This document shows, in pieces, positions 33,500-45,300 of a DNA stretch of 64,000 nucleotides (the stretch's first letter is position 1; each line of letters starts with the position of its first letter). Location of the stretch: contig KV919062.1 in NCBI GenBank assembly GCA_002049455.2, positions 32,280 to 96,279 on the forward strand, read 5' to 3'. This DNA is from Porphyra umbilicalis (Eukaryota; Rhodophyta; Bangiophyceae; Bangiales; Bangiaceae). Below the pieces are notes generated by a model that saw nothing but the letters and a program-made list of their open reading frames with translations, did no database searches and had not been told where the DNA came from. Both the position numbers and the translations under genes were made by a program.

Positions 33500-34080
33500 G
33501 TGGTAGGCCTCGTGGGAAGGCGCGGCGGGGGCAGCGAGGGCGGGAGGGGCGGGAGCGGGCGGGGCGGGGGCGGTGGGGGCAGGCGTGGCCGGAGCGGGCG
33601 GGGCGGCCGCGGGCGCGCGGCCAGGGCGGGCGGGGCGGGCACGGGCGCGGGCGCGGCCGGGGAGGGCGGGGCAGGGGCGAAAGCGGCCGGAGCGGGGGGG
33701 GCGGGGGCGGGCGCGGCCAGGGCGGGCGCGGCGGGGGCGGGCGCGGCCAGGGCGGGCGCGGCGGGGGCGGGCGCGGCCGGGGCGGGCGCGGCCGGGGCGG
33801 GCGCGGCGGGGGCGGGCGGGGCCGGGGCGGGCACGGCGGGGGCGGGCGCGGGCGCGGCCGTGGAGGGCGGGGCGGGGACGAACGCGGCCGGAGCGGGGGG
33901 GGCGGGTGCGGGCGAGGCCCGGGCGGGCGCGGCGGGGGCGGGCGCGGCCGGGGCGGGCGCGGCCGGGGCGGGCGCGGCGGGGGCGGGCGCGGCCGGGGCG
34001 GGCGCGGCGGGGGCGGGCGGGGCGGCGGCGGGCGCGGCCCGGGCGGGCGCGGCGTGGGCGGGCAGCACGGGGGGCGCGAT
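33500..34080 (+). repeat. G-rich minisatellite (GGGGCGGGCGCGGCC-type units)
   Basis: About 580 bp built of 15-bp GGCGGGGGCGGGCGC / GGCCGGGGCGGGCGC-like units. The plus strand has G runs every few bases throughout, giving high G-quadruplex potential. It is open in all frames and encodes only Gly/Ala/Arg repeats, so no protein is called. Confidence 0.85.
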
Positions 34081-34406
34081 TGACGGCGGCCAGCGCCCCC
34101 CCGTGGCCCTGCTATTCGGTGGCACCCAGGGTCCGCCAGTTCCACGTCACCTAGCATACGGTGGGGCCCCAGATGAGGCTCGGAAATGTGTGCTCGTGCT
34201 CGTACCCGTAAGAAGAAACATTGCGAGAACTGGCCACTTTGGCGGCGGGGGTACGACTCGGTCCTCGTCTGGTACTCCGCGCCGGAGCTGGAAGAAACGG
34301 ATGTCCTCCTTGCGGTCGACAGGTGTCCGTTCGTCGGTCATCGAACCGGTTTCGGTCGAGCAGCACGCGCCCGATCGACCATGATTTGACCCTGTCCGAT
34401 CGGTCG

Positions 34407-34612
34407 GGGCCGCTGTGCGAGGACGCGACGCCATTGGAAGATCATGAGTTTGCTTGGGCGGTGTGGGGACGTGCACTTACTCCATGCCCACAGAGCCATC
34501 CAGGAGCCCTCAGCATGCAATTTTATTTCGAAGCACAGTCACAGCACGGTCACAGCATGCTGCAACTTGCTGTGGAACTTGCTCGGATCCGACCATTCTT
34601 TGGCGACGCGCC
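34407..34612 (+). repeat. Dispersed ~200-bp repeat, copy 2
   Basis: Plus-strand copy of the unit at 10040-10246 (minus strand). Landmark order is the same. The CACAG-rich central part differs most between the copies. Confidence 0.75.
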
Positions 34613-35886
34613 GGAGACTTGAAGCATGCCGCGTCGCGCTTCACTTGGCACGTGGTTATATTTTTCATGCACTGCATTGGTTTTTATTTTTATGTCATTG
34701 CGGGCGTCCACGGGCAGGCGCGCGCGCCAGAGCCGTCCGCCCCGGAGCGCGCCGGCCCCCCACCCAGGCGATGCCGTGCTTGAGACAGTCCCAAGCCACG
34801 CACGGCTCGCCGACAGCCTCACCCCCCCAGCCCACCGGCCTCACACCCACGTCCGCCTCCGCCGCCGCTACCGCGCAGTCCACCCGCCCCCTGGGGCAAA
34901 CGCCACGCCACTCCCGCCCCCTCGTCCATGATGGCTAGGCTTGTTGCCAGTAGCAAGCCTATCGCAGCAGGGGGCGCGGGCGCAGGGTCCGCCGCCGCCG
35001 CCGTAGGGGCTGCCACCGGCTAGCCAGCGGCGTCTTCACCCCTCACCCCCTCCAGCCCCACGGCCCCTCAACCCCTCCACAGCCCCCCGAACGTACCCCC
35101 CTGTCCGTTCTTCTCCCCCCACGACGTACCGCGCGGTCAGTTGTGCGACATCCCGCACGGCCGGATCCGCCACCGCGACACCACCACCCCCTCGCACGGG
35201 CCACACGCACGACGCCGCCGTCTCCTCGTCACAGGTCCGCGCACAGAACCACGCGGGCAGCTGCGTCACGCCACTCGCGACTGCCCGCTTCAGTCGCTGC
35301 GCGCCACGGTCACACCACATTCCACGACTCTCGGCCGTCCCCGATCTTGGCCCTCTCCTGCGCGTTCAAAATTTTGAAGTACAAAAACACCGTCCAGAGC
35401 ATCTCAGGGGCATGTTTCACCAATTACGTCTTCAATTCCTCACCCGACGCGGTCATATGCAGCACGCATCCTCGCTTCCAGTTCGTCTGAAGCACAGACC
35501 CCCCGTTTCAAGCCATCTGAACGAGAAAAAAACTCTCTTTCTACATGGTTGGACCTCACGAACGCCCAACGTACGGCCATCGTGCAAAATACATGTACGG
35601 ATAGTGTGCAAGTTGACGCTTCTAACCATGTCGGACTCAACGTACGGCGACGTCCGCCCGAGCCGTACGAGGTCTCTCCGCGTGCATTCCGCTTTTTCGC
35701 AAGTAATCCCGCAACGTGCTCTAGCTCGGAAAAAAATTAGAATGGGGGCCACTATGCGCATGTTGGATAGTACCCTGTCTAAAGGCCAGGGGATGAACCA
35801 AAACAGGTATCTCATGAATATGTGTGAACCCTACCGCGTGATACCAAATTTCTGGGGGGGGGGGGTGGGGCGCGCTCCGCGCGCCT

Positions 35887-35948
35887 CGCCACCCCCCCCA
35901 CCCCCAGGGGCGCGCTCCGCGCGCCCCTGGGGGTGGGGGGGGGTGGCG
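35887..35948. repeat. GC-rich hairpin with ~29-bp arms
   Basis: CGCCACCCC...CCCCCAGGGGCGCGC is followed by TCC and then its complement through GGGTGGCG. The arms differ by one base in the C/G run. A related partial inverted unit (GGGGCGCGCTCCGCGCGCC) precedes it at ~35865-35885. Confidence 0.8.
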
Positions 35949-36699
35949 CGTGCCATTCGCCTGGCAGCACGTGCCGCGGTACTGCACCCGGCTGCGGCGG
36001 GGATTTCCACTCCGCCGCTGGCGGTACCTGCTCCGTTCATCACCGACGGTCTGTCATGATAAAGCGTTCCGCCGGAGATTGGGGCCCGGGACGGCGCTTC
36101 CGCCGTCCTTGCGCCCACCTCTTTTGCGCGCGCAGCTCCATTTGGCCGCCATGGCGTGGCGCTCGCGGGGTCCGCGCCCGCTTCCCCGCCCCCGCCCCCG
36201 CCCCCGCCCCCCCCTCGCCCCTGCCCCCGCTGCACTCACCCCCCCCACCCCCACTCGCACCGCCTTCTCCCCCTTCCCAGCCACCCCGCTGGTGTTACCA
36301 TCCGTCCGCTTCCGCCCGTCTGCTGCTCTTGTTCTCGCGCGTGCTCCATTTCTACCGTTGTCGTCCTGTTGCGGCGCCGCCCCCATTGTAGTACTACGGG
36401 GCCCCCTATGCGCCAGGGGGCGACCGCGAGGAAGTCGGCGGCGATGGGGGACGCGGTCCCCGACGTGAGGTGGCGACGCCAGCGGCGGTGGTGGCCGACG
36501 GGTCGGCGACGCGGGGGGCGGGGCGAGGAGGCGGCCCCGCTGCCCGGCTCGGGCACCCGGGGGAGCGTACCCGATCCGTCGCGCCCGGCACGCGGGCCCC
36601 GCGGGAGGCCGGATTGGCGCGCCCGAGAGGGCGCTGGCGCGCCCGAGAGGGCGCAGCAGGCGACGGCCGACCGGGCGCCATCGGCGGGTGCAGCGCGTT

Positions 36700-37194
36700 G
36701 CGCGCGGGACGGTTTCTCCCCCTCGTCTGTAATGATCGCCTCGGGGGACTTGACATGCATGGAGGAAATTATCTGCATTGGTTGGTGACGGCCCGGTCAA
36801 TTCCCATTGGGGGAAATTGGGCCCGGGCGACGGTCTCCGCCCTTTTAGGACGAAGGGCGACGACGGCGGGAGGCACCGTCGTCGCCGGCAAGTAAACCGT
36901 GTCTTGATGTCTTGGCGTTCCGATCGGCCCGACTTCCCGGACCTCGAGTCACATAGCGGGTGTCGCGCGAGCGGCTAAGACAGCCGTTACTTCCCTCCTT
37001 CTGAGGTAACCCCCTAGATTGTGGTACTACATTTGGCTCTCCGGGTGAGACTCGCGGTACGTGTGGTATTAATAACGTTAGTTCAATGACCAGTGTACTG
37101 AGACCGACCGTAGCCAAGCAATAAAGCGAGTTCTATCGCCGTCGCGGCGAGGAAGAAAGACCTTTTGTTGAAGGGCATCCGATGGGGAGCCGGG
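36700..37194 (+). repeat. Probable 5' LTR region of the Ty3-type element (boundaries uncertain)
   Basis: Three facts point to an LTR. It precedes gag by ~400-800 bp. It contains an AATAAA (37120-37125). Its 36713-36970 part recurs, ~80 percent similar, in reverse orientation at 61145-61400. A 12-bp stem (36856-36886, GGCGACGACGG...CCGTCGTCGCC) and an AATTCCC...GGGGAAATT inverted repeat are kept in both copies. The 3' LTR is absent because the element is truncated, so the ends could not be fixed by comparison. Confidence 0.5.
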
Positions 37195-37214
37195 TGGTGC
37201 CCACGACGGCGACC
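37195..37214 (+). promoter_or_regulatory. Candidate primer-binding site of the Ty3-type element
   Basis: TGGTGCCCACGACGGCGACC would pair with a tRNA 3' end ...GTGGGCACCA, the usual priming mode for Ty3 elements. The position between the LTR-like region and gag is right, but the LTR end is not independently defined. Confidence 0.35.
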
Positions 37215-37578
37215 CCGGACCCACGGTGGTTTAATACAAGCAACGGCACTGGTCGATCGACCATCCGATCAATCGATCGTAATGAGTGCCGGCAGACAGA
37301 TAAGACAGGCAAGCAAACAAGCAATAAAAAATAAACAATGCGGAAGTAACCCCCCAAAGGGCGTGCCACAAGCCGAGTCACACAAATCCGTGGATTCAGC
37401 CAGTCAAGGGGGCTACTCGTGGCTAATTGCCAATTGGGAGCAGAGGTGTGCGACAGTACGCACGCTGTGCGTGTCGTGGATCGACACCTCTTTCGGTACC
37501 AAGAGTCGGGGGACCCTCGTTGGTTGTATTGCGGTGCGGTGACAGAGGACATCCGATCGATAAGCGGGCCCCGCTTCC

Positions 37579-40353
37579 ATGGCTCGCCGATCTTCCTCAT
37601 CTTCCCCGCTTGACGGGGGCGCTTTTCCGTTTGATATGCCTGGCACTAGCCGGGTGACGGACGCGCCACCGGCGGGAGACCCCGGAACAACATCGGCCTT
37701 GGGCGCCGTGGCCCCTGTTGGGGGTGGAAGGGCGGTCCCGGTTGGCGGCGGCGGTACGGTGGCGGGTGAGTCGAACTCCCCGCCCGAGGACCCCGGCCGC
37801 ACGCCGACCATCGGGGCTCGTCCTCCTCCCGGCGCGGGACGGACGTCCACGCTGATGGAGCCCCAGGTAGGGGGTGCGGGGGTTCACCCTTCCCCCCTGG
37901 ACGGGCAGCGCCTGAAAGGGGCGCCGCCCTTTGGCCCTCCCTGAGTGGACGCGGTGGGCAGTTCATCGGGAACTTTAGTTGGCGGGACCCCCGCGGGCCG
38001 GGGGCCGCGTCGACCAATGGATGCGCTGTCGCTGGAGGAGGACGAGCGGCAGCGCCGGGAATTACAGCGAGCGTTCGGGGTCCCCCCGGAAGAGGTGGCC
38101 CGGGCCCGGTGGCAGAGGACCACCCGGGACCACTGGTCCCTGGACGCGCCGTCCGGGGCGGGCGGGTCGGGGCCCAGCCTGCAGGGGGTCGGCGGAGCCG
38201 CGGCCCCAGGACCACCTCGGTCGGTGGCCGACCCCGGGCACCTGCGCCACCTGGCTCAGGTGTTCCGCGACGCCGCGGAGGAAGCGTCGACCGCGGCATC
38301 GGACGGGACTCCGGTCCCGGGGCGAGGCGCCGCCGTTGCCCTGGCCCTGGCGGCGGCCCAGGGCCCTTCCCCTGGGACCGCGAGCGCGGGTGGACCGGCA
38401 CCCCCGGAACCCGGGTCAGGCACGTCCGGGGAGCGCCCCCGGACGGGGGGCGCTACCCGGACAGGGTCCGCCTTGACGGTGACTGCCTCGCCGGCCGCGC
38501 GCCCTGCGCGGCCGCGGTCCCGGAGGGGCGCCGAGCGTCAACACCTGAAGGCGGCTCCCTCGAAGGGCCACCGACGGCGTCGCCACGCCCGACGGGCGCC
38601 GTCACCCCTCTCGTCGGGGCCCCCCTCGTCGACCGAGAGTGACGAGAGTCCGTCGAGCTCGTCATCCGCCGCCAGTGGGGCGGCGTCGACGGATAGCAGC
38701 GACGGCTCGACCTCGTCCTCCGCCACCGGCAGTGACCCCGGGGCAACACGCCGCCGACGGCGGGCACGGGCGGCCGACAAGCGGCCACACCGGGCCCTAG
38801 TGCAAGAGGCGCTGCGCGCCTTCCGGCGGGAGCAGCGGGAGGACACGGTGGTCGACCCCCGCTTCAAGGGGCTCCTGTCGCCGGAACGGTACCGGCTTGC
38901 ACAGCGAGGGGGCCGCCTACACCTCCCGCGAGGCAATTCCATCCTCGGCATCCGCGCGGACGTCAAGGCCTTGATGCACACCTCGCGGCAGTTTGCGGGC
39001 GACACCCCGTTGGGGTTGGTGGCGTTCCTTGGGAACTTCCAGACGGCATGCGACGGCAGCGGGCTGAACGAGGGTACGGCAGAGACACTGCTGCAGTACT
39101 TCGTTACGAGCGAGGTGCTCGGCGTGCTCCAGCGCGCCAAGGACACCCACGCCTCGCGGCAGCTCACGTACAAGCGCGCGGTCCACGCCCTGCTCAACGA
39201 GTACCTCGACGGGGACGACCTGGTGGACCACCTTCAGTCCCTCATGCAAGCATCCCAAGAGAAGTGGGAAGACGAGCACGAGTTTGCGAACCGCATCCTC
39301 GATGCTAACCGTGCCTTGGGCTCGGTCCTACAAGAGGCCGAGCTGAAGAGTATCCTACTCAAGGGCGTTGGACGGGAAGTCCGGGCCCTGGGGCGGAACT
39401 TCAACACCCAGGGCCGGACCTTCCCCAAGCTGCGCAAGTTCCTTGCCAAGACGGGAGCAGCCACCCGGGAGGCCCGGGGGGTCAAGCTCCAGGCCAAGCC
39501 CAAGGGGAGCACCTCCCGGTCGGTCGGCGGCGAAGAACGGGAGACCCGTCGGGCCCGGCCGGCGGCATCCGTCGTTCTCCCGGTGGGAGCCGCCTCGGCC
39601 GCGGCTGCTCTGTCCGTCACGGACTACGGTACCGAGGCGGAGCGGGCCGAGTGGGCCGCGTTGTTGGCCGCGTCGGGGACGCCCGTTGAGAACGGGTCCC
39701 CGGGCGACGTCCCGATATTACCGGTGGACAGTCTGCCGCACGCGTCGGGCTGGCAACAGCAGCCCGCGTGGGCCGGGCGCCCGGAGTTGTACCCCGTTCA
39801 CACGGGGGCGGGGCGCGGGCGCGGTACCCTGGCGCCGGGCACCCCGGTGCCTCCACGGGTAGGAACCGTCTTCCCGCACTCGGATCGCCCCCCGCGGTTT
39901 CCCCGAGGCGGGGCGCCTCCACCGCGTGGCGGCGGATGGAGTGGGGCACCCGAGGCGGGGCCCCCGCCACGTCGGCGGGGGGCCTGCTCGTTCTGTGGCC
40001 ACCTGGGGCACTGGGTGTGGGAGTGCCCCGCCCAGTCTCCCGAGGTGCGGGCCCACGGGCGCGCGCTGCGCGAGGCAGTCGCGGCACACCGCAACGGGCG
40101 GGGACCAGCGCCGCCGGCACCCCTGCCCCTGGGCGCGGGACCGCCGGTTCCACCGGTACCGCCGACCGGCGCCAACCATGGGACCGTCCCGCCGGGCACG
40201 GCTGCCTTCGTCCACGCCGTGAAATCGGATGACCGGGCGTACCCGGACGTAGCAGGCGACGAGGGGGAGAGTTCCTCCGAGGAGTGGATCGCGGGCGCCG
40301 ACGGCGCGAGTCACGGGGACGGCCGCGCCCGCCAAGCCCAGGGAAACGAGTAA
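37579..40353 (+). pseudogene. Ty3-type gag (one in-frame TGA)
   Basis: Open from ATG 37579 with a single TGA at 37942-37944; an ATG at 38017 restarts in the same frame. The N-terminal third is Pro/Gly/Ser-rich. Residues encoded by ~38790-39470 form a helical gag-like core (ALLNEYLDGDDLVDHLQSLM, EFANRILDANRALGSVLQEA). A CCHC zinc knuckle, CSFCGHLGHWVWEC, lies at ~39990-40030. The frame ends 4 nt after a GGGAAAC heptamer. The TGA either makes this copy defective or means translation starts at 38017. It would package element RNA into virus-like particles. Confidence 0.8.
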
Positions 40354-40379
40354 GGGGCAGCCTCCTTAGTGGGCTGCCC
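40341..40379 (+). promoter_or_regulatory. -1 ribosomal frameshift signal at gag/pol junction
   Basis: Heptamer G GGA AAC (40341-40347) in the gag frame, 7-nt spacer GAGTAAG containing the gag stop, then an 8-bp perfect stem (40355-40362 with 40372-40379, GGGCAGCC/GGCTGCCC) with a 9-nt loop. Pol lies in the -1 frame and is open across the site. All three elements of a canonical -1 frameshift site are therefore present. GGGAAAC is a known retroviral slippery heptamer. Confidence 0.8.
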
Positions 40380-41820
40380 ACGGACGTCGTCCGTCTCAAG
40401 GCACACCGGCACTGCTACATCACGGCGACCCGCCTGCGCCAGGTACGCAAGCGGCGGGCCGCAGCGGGATTCCCGCCAGCGCCCGCCTTCTGCCCTCGCA
40501 TCCTTGCGCGGCCCGGGGGGGTCGGCCACGCGACGGCGGACGTGCCGGACCGCCGCCCCGTCCCAGCGACGCCGGTGGCCACCGAGGCCGTCCCTCCGTC
40601 TCCGCCGGTCGCCGCGTCAGTCCTGGCCCTGGGCCACTCCGACCCCCGGCCGTCGGGTGGCGGGGATGGCATCCCAGCGGACCTACCCGCCATCGGGGCG
40701 CGCACCGGGCAGGGGCTCCGGCGGCGCCTCGGGGGACGCGCTCGGCGCGAGCGTACCCGCTTTCGCCGCCACGCCGCCGCCGTCGCGGACACCACGCACG
40801 CGCCGGGCACCCCGCCCCGGGGCGGGGAAGTGCTGCTTTTCAGTCTGCACAACTACCGCATCGTGGCCTCGCTGGGGCTGGACACGCTGTCCCTCCGTGC
40901 GTTCGGCGTCGTCGTCGACACGTGGGCAGGCCCCAACTTGGTCCGCCGGAACGCCCTCGTTCCTGACTGGCTCCGCAAGGTGGTCACCTCCAAGGAGGAG
41001 GAACAGGTACGTCTACGAGACGCCAACAACGCACGGTTACGCACTAGCGGTACCGTCACGCTGTGGCTCCAGACGGGCGCACGGATCGTCCCGGTTCCCT
41101 TCCTCGTCGTCGACGACCTGTCGGTCCCAGTCATCTTGGGCTGCACGTTCATCGACGACAACGCCCACGCCATCCTGCCTTGGGATAGGTCCATCCGTTG
41201 GACGGACGGGTCCGTCACGGCGATCCTATGGGGGCCGTTGGACGATGGTGACCGCTCAATGGGCGTCTCCTGCGTTCTCCGCGCGACGCACAAGACGCGG
41301 CTTCCGCCGTCGGCGGCCACGGTCGTCTGGGTGCGGACTATGTGGGGGGGCCTGAGCCAGGTGTTCGGCGCTTCGCGCCTCTTCACAACGCATGGGGTCA
41401 CCATCGCCAACAGCGTGCACGATATCGTGCCGGGGCTATCTTTCCCGGTCATCGTGACCAACGTTGGCGCGCGCGAGGTTATCCTCCGGCCGAGGGCCAA
41501 CGTTGGCTACGTCGAGCTGCTGACGACGGGCGTCGTACAGGTGCCCCCCGGGGCACCCCCCTGTACACCGGCCGTCCCGGCCATCGCGCCGGCCACGGCC
41601 GCCGAGGGCGTTGTGGCGGCGGTGTCAAGCACCCGAGACGACCACGCGCCGGGGCGGAGCCTGGACCCGGCGACGGCCGCGGGCAGTGGGGCTGCGACCC
41701 CCGCGCGACCCCGGGTCCCGGGCGAAGAAGGCGCCGTGGCGGGCGCAGCGCTGCCCGCGTCCCCCCCGCAAGTGGAGGACGTGGACCTACCGGACGTCGA
41801 CCCGACGCTGCACACCCGGA

Positions 41821-41825
41821 TCCGC
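41821..41825 (+). repeat. Target-site duplication, left (TCCGC)
   Basis: TCCGC precedes the left LTR of copia element 2 and recurs at 47741-47745. Confidence 0.95.
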
Positions 41826-42192
41826 TGTGAAGTGTACTTCCGCAGTCCCCCAGGGACAATTGGCCCTTGCGTAAGTCGTAAGTCTTTGTATTTGTGTGGT
41901 GACACTGCATGTACTTGATTGTAGATCTTTCAGCGGGGAACCCATTAGGGGTTGAGCCCCGGGGGAGATTTGTGTGGGGAGCGGCGCCTGGAGTGTGAGG
42001 CTGTGGGCGCCCTCCGGAGGTGAGGGAGCTGCCCTGGGAGGTGCCGTGCGGGCCTTGTCGGCCGCGCCATTGGGGGTGCCTGGGAAGGCCCTGCGGCTGA
42101 GGCGGCCTGGGGGATATCAGGCACGCCTCCGCAGGCCTGGGAACGCAGTGCCTAGTAAAAGAACGCACCCACTCATCATCATCGACTTCACA
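41826..42192 (+). repeat. Left LTR of copia element 2
   Basis: 367 bp, begins TGTGAAGTGTACTTCCGCAG, ends GACTTCACA. A TGTGAAGT...ACTTCACA terminal inverted pair is evident. Confidence 0.95.
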
Positions 42193-42208
42193 GGTTATGG
42201 GCCCAGTG
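42193..42208 (+). promoter_or_regulatory. Primer-binding site complementary to internal initiator tRNA-Met
   Basis: GGTTATGGGCCCAGTG, identical to that of element 1 and likewise directly adjacent to the LTR. Conservation of this 16-mer while the LTR bodies differ supports function. Confidence 0.85.
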
Positions 42209-42348
42209 TCGCTGGTGGTGATCGTCGTCTTCCGCTATATCGTTTGCGGGACGGCGCTCGTTGGGCTGCTGTGTGTTCCGGCGTCGGGCGGGCGGGCTTA
42301 GCCTCCCACGTCGTCAGTGTCGCGCCTCGGGGCGCGGTGTTTGTCGTC

Positions 42349-45300
42349 ATGTCGGAGTACGGGCGCTACGGTGGCCCTCGCTTTGCGCAGCTGGACGACG
42401 ATTACAAGGTCTGGGCCGTGTACTGCCGTGCACAGCTTATCAAGGAGAAGGTCTGGTCGGCGGTCGTACCGGACCGCCCCGCGTCCGGGAGTGATTCCAA
42501 GGGCAACTTGGTGGCGGACGCGTGGGACATCATGAACGATTCGGCGTTGGCGACCATCAAGATGTCGGTCAAGCCGGTTCATCTCCATTCGGTGACGGCG
42601 GTCAGCACAGCCAAGGACGCGTTGGACGCGCTCAAGGACATCTTTGAGGCGCGTGACAACGCACGGCTGCTGCAGCTCATGCACGAGCTGAGCAACCTCA
42701 AGAAGGACGGCGACGAGAACATCATCAAGTACACGTCGCGCGCCAAGGGCCTCCGCCAAGAACTCGCAATGCTGGGCAACCAGGTGGAAGAGAACACACT
42801 CGTGCTGCAGATCCTGTCGGGTCTTCCAGCAGAGTACGACATGATCAAGACCGTTCTGGAGAACATGGACGGGAAGCGCAACCTCGCCGAAGTGAGCGCC
42901 AAGCTGCTCACGGTGGAGCAGCGCGCCAGCCGAGGGCGGTCGTCGTCGTCGACTGGCGTCAAGTCGCAAGCGTTTGCGGCATCGGCTACCAAGAAGCCGT
43001 GGGACAAGAAAGCGGTCGTGTGCTACTACTGCGACAAGAGAGGGCATATGAAGCGCGACTGCCTCAAGAAGAAGGCCGACGACGCCAAGGGCAACAAGAA
43101 GCCCAGCGGCGGGCGTCGGGATGGTGGCGGGGGCGGCGGTGCACCTCCCCGTGCCGCATCGGCCTACGCCGCGTCGGCAGGCCAGGAAGGGGAGAACAAG
43201 ACTCCCGAGAGCACCAGTGGGATGTCTACCTGGGTGCTGGACTCCGGCGCGACCAACCATATGGCCGCCGGGGACAAGGGCTTCACCGTCAAGACATCGG
43301 GAAGCGGGGCCAAGGTCACTCTGGCTGACGGTCACAAGGTGTCCATTAAGGGGCACGGATACGTCTCCATGGACGTGGGGGCGGACAACACGAAGGTACG
43401 AATGGTCCTCGGTGAGGCCATGCTCGTGCCAGACCTGTCGGACAACCTGTTGTCTGTGCGTGCGGTCGACCGCCGCGGCGGAGCGGTGGTGTTTGTCGGA
43501 GACGCCTGCTACATCCTCAGCGATGGAGAGGCGGTACTCTCAAGCGGGGTATTGAGCAACGCGTCTGTCATCGGTTCGGTCAACGAGTCCGAGAACTACG
43601 TGCTCAAGGTGACGCCGGTCAAGGCGTCGGCAAGCGCCGCCTCAACACGCATGGACGGCGAGGCGGAGCTGTGGCACCGCAGGTTCAACCACTTGGGCTT
43701 CGAGAACCTCAAGCGAGTGGTCGGGATGGTCGACGGGATTCCAGCTTCGGTGGCGGACGCCAAGCGCATCCTTGGCACGGTGTGTGTCCCGTGTGTTGAC
43801 GGCAAGATGGCGCGTTCCCCGCATCATCGCTCCACTACAACGAGCACCAAGTGCGAGTTGGTTCACACCGACGTCGATGGGCCCTTGACGGAGTCGTTGG
43901 GCGGTTCAGTGTACTTCATGACGCTGATGGAGGACTCTACTGGCTTCATCACGGCGACGCCCATCAAGACGAAGGGGATGGTACCGGACGTCATCAAGGC
44001 CCGCATTACGCAGCTTGAGACCCTCACCGGGCTCAAAGTGAAGCGGGTGCGCCACGATGGCGCAAAGGAGTACGTCAGCCACGACCTCAAGGCGTGGTAT
44101 GACAACAAGGGCATCACGTCAGAGAAGACGGCGCCGTATTCATCGCAGCAGAACGGCAAGGCGGAGCGTGCCAACCGCTACATCATGGAGCGCGTTCGCG
44201 CGGCACTGCTGGACGCCGGTGCGGAAGAGGAGCTGTGGGCTGAGGCGCTCTCCTCGGTCATCCACGTGCTAAACCGGTCCCCCAAGGCCGGGCAAATTCT
44301 GACGCCCCTTGAGGCGCTCACGGGGCGACGCCCCGACGTGAAGGGGTTTCGCGTCTGGGGGAGCCGGGCCTGGGCTCTCAAGCCCAAGCAGCAGCAGCGC
44401 AAGCTGGAACCAAGGACAGATGTTGGCCGTTTTGTTGGCTACACCGTTGGTGGAAAGGCCTACCGCATCCTCGAGGATGATTCAAACAAGATCTTCGAGC
44501 GCCGAGACGTGCTCATGGAGGAGATCCCAGGTAAGACCATGAACAAGACGTCTGTTTCTGGTTCAAGCGCCAGTCCTTGCCTGACGGCGTGGACGGATGG
44601 TGACAAGCAGGACGGTGCGATGAACATGCTGGACGCGGAAGTCCCCAGCGGGGACGAGTATGCTCCGCAGCAGTCTTCAGAGAGCGACGGCGCGCCGGAA
44701 AAGGAAGCCGTCCATGACGCGGAAGACGGCGATGACGATGACGACAACGAGGACGCGGCGGCTCAAGAAGGGCACCAAGTGCTGCCTGACTCCACAACGG
44801 AGAGTGATGACGACGGGGCGCAAGCACCCCGGCGGTCCAAGCGCAAGCCGGCACCAAAGGTTACCTGGTGGGAGAGCAACCCAAAGGCGTACGTGGCAGC
44901 GGGGCCATTGGGTGACGCTAAGTCTGCCTGGGACCTGAGCAAGCCGCCGACCAACGCGAAGGAGGCGCGTGCACGCTCGGACTGGCCGCTATGGAAGGCG
45001 GCAGAGAAGGAAGAGTACCTGGCGCACAAGAAGCTTGGTACCTGGTCCAAGACCAAGAACAACAACAAGCGCAAGGCCGTCAAGACTCGGTACGTGTACG
45101 ACATCAAGCGCGATTCGGAAGGCAACGTGAAGAGGTACAAGGCACGCCTGGTCGCGCAAGGATTCAACCAAGTGCCGGGGCGTGATTTTGACGAGACGTG
45201 GGCGCCAGTGCCCAGCTCGGCAACAACACGCGCACTCTTCGCGGTGGCCGCGGCCAAGGACTGGGAGGTTCACCACGTGGACGTCAAGACGGCCTTCCTC

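Larger units (their letters stand above)
33200..36600. other. Repeat-rich stretch without a recognised gene
   Basis: Holds the G-rich minisatellite (33500-34080), the second copy of the ~200-bp dispersed repeat (34407-34612), a long GC hairpin (35887-35948) and further GC-rich low-complexity DNA (36150-36600). Frames here are open mainly because of composition. Confidence 0.45.
40341..41825 (+). pseudogene. Ty3-type pol, 5' part: protease region (split by copia element 2)
   Basis: Reached from gag by -1 frameshifting. A basic linker leads to an aspartic protease: VVVDTWAGPNLVRRNAL (~40910-40960) holds the catalytic Asp and SVPVILGCTFIDD (~41120-41160) is the ILG flap/hydrophobic motif. The usual DTGAG is DTWAG here (TGG for a Gly codon), so the protease may be impaired. 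A Pro/Ala-rich linker follows. The frame ends at ...HTRIR, where copia element 2 inserted, and continues in frame at 47746. Confidence 0.8.

Noticed and set aside
33500..34157. Gly/Ala/Arg or Pro/Ala repeat proteins on either strand
   Set aside because: All frames of the G-rich minisatellite are open. No unique sequence is attached.
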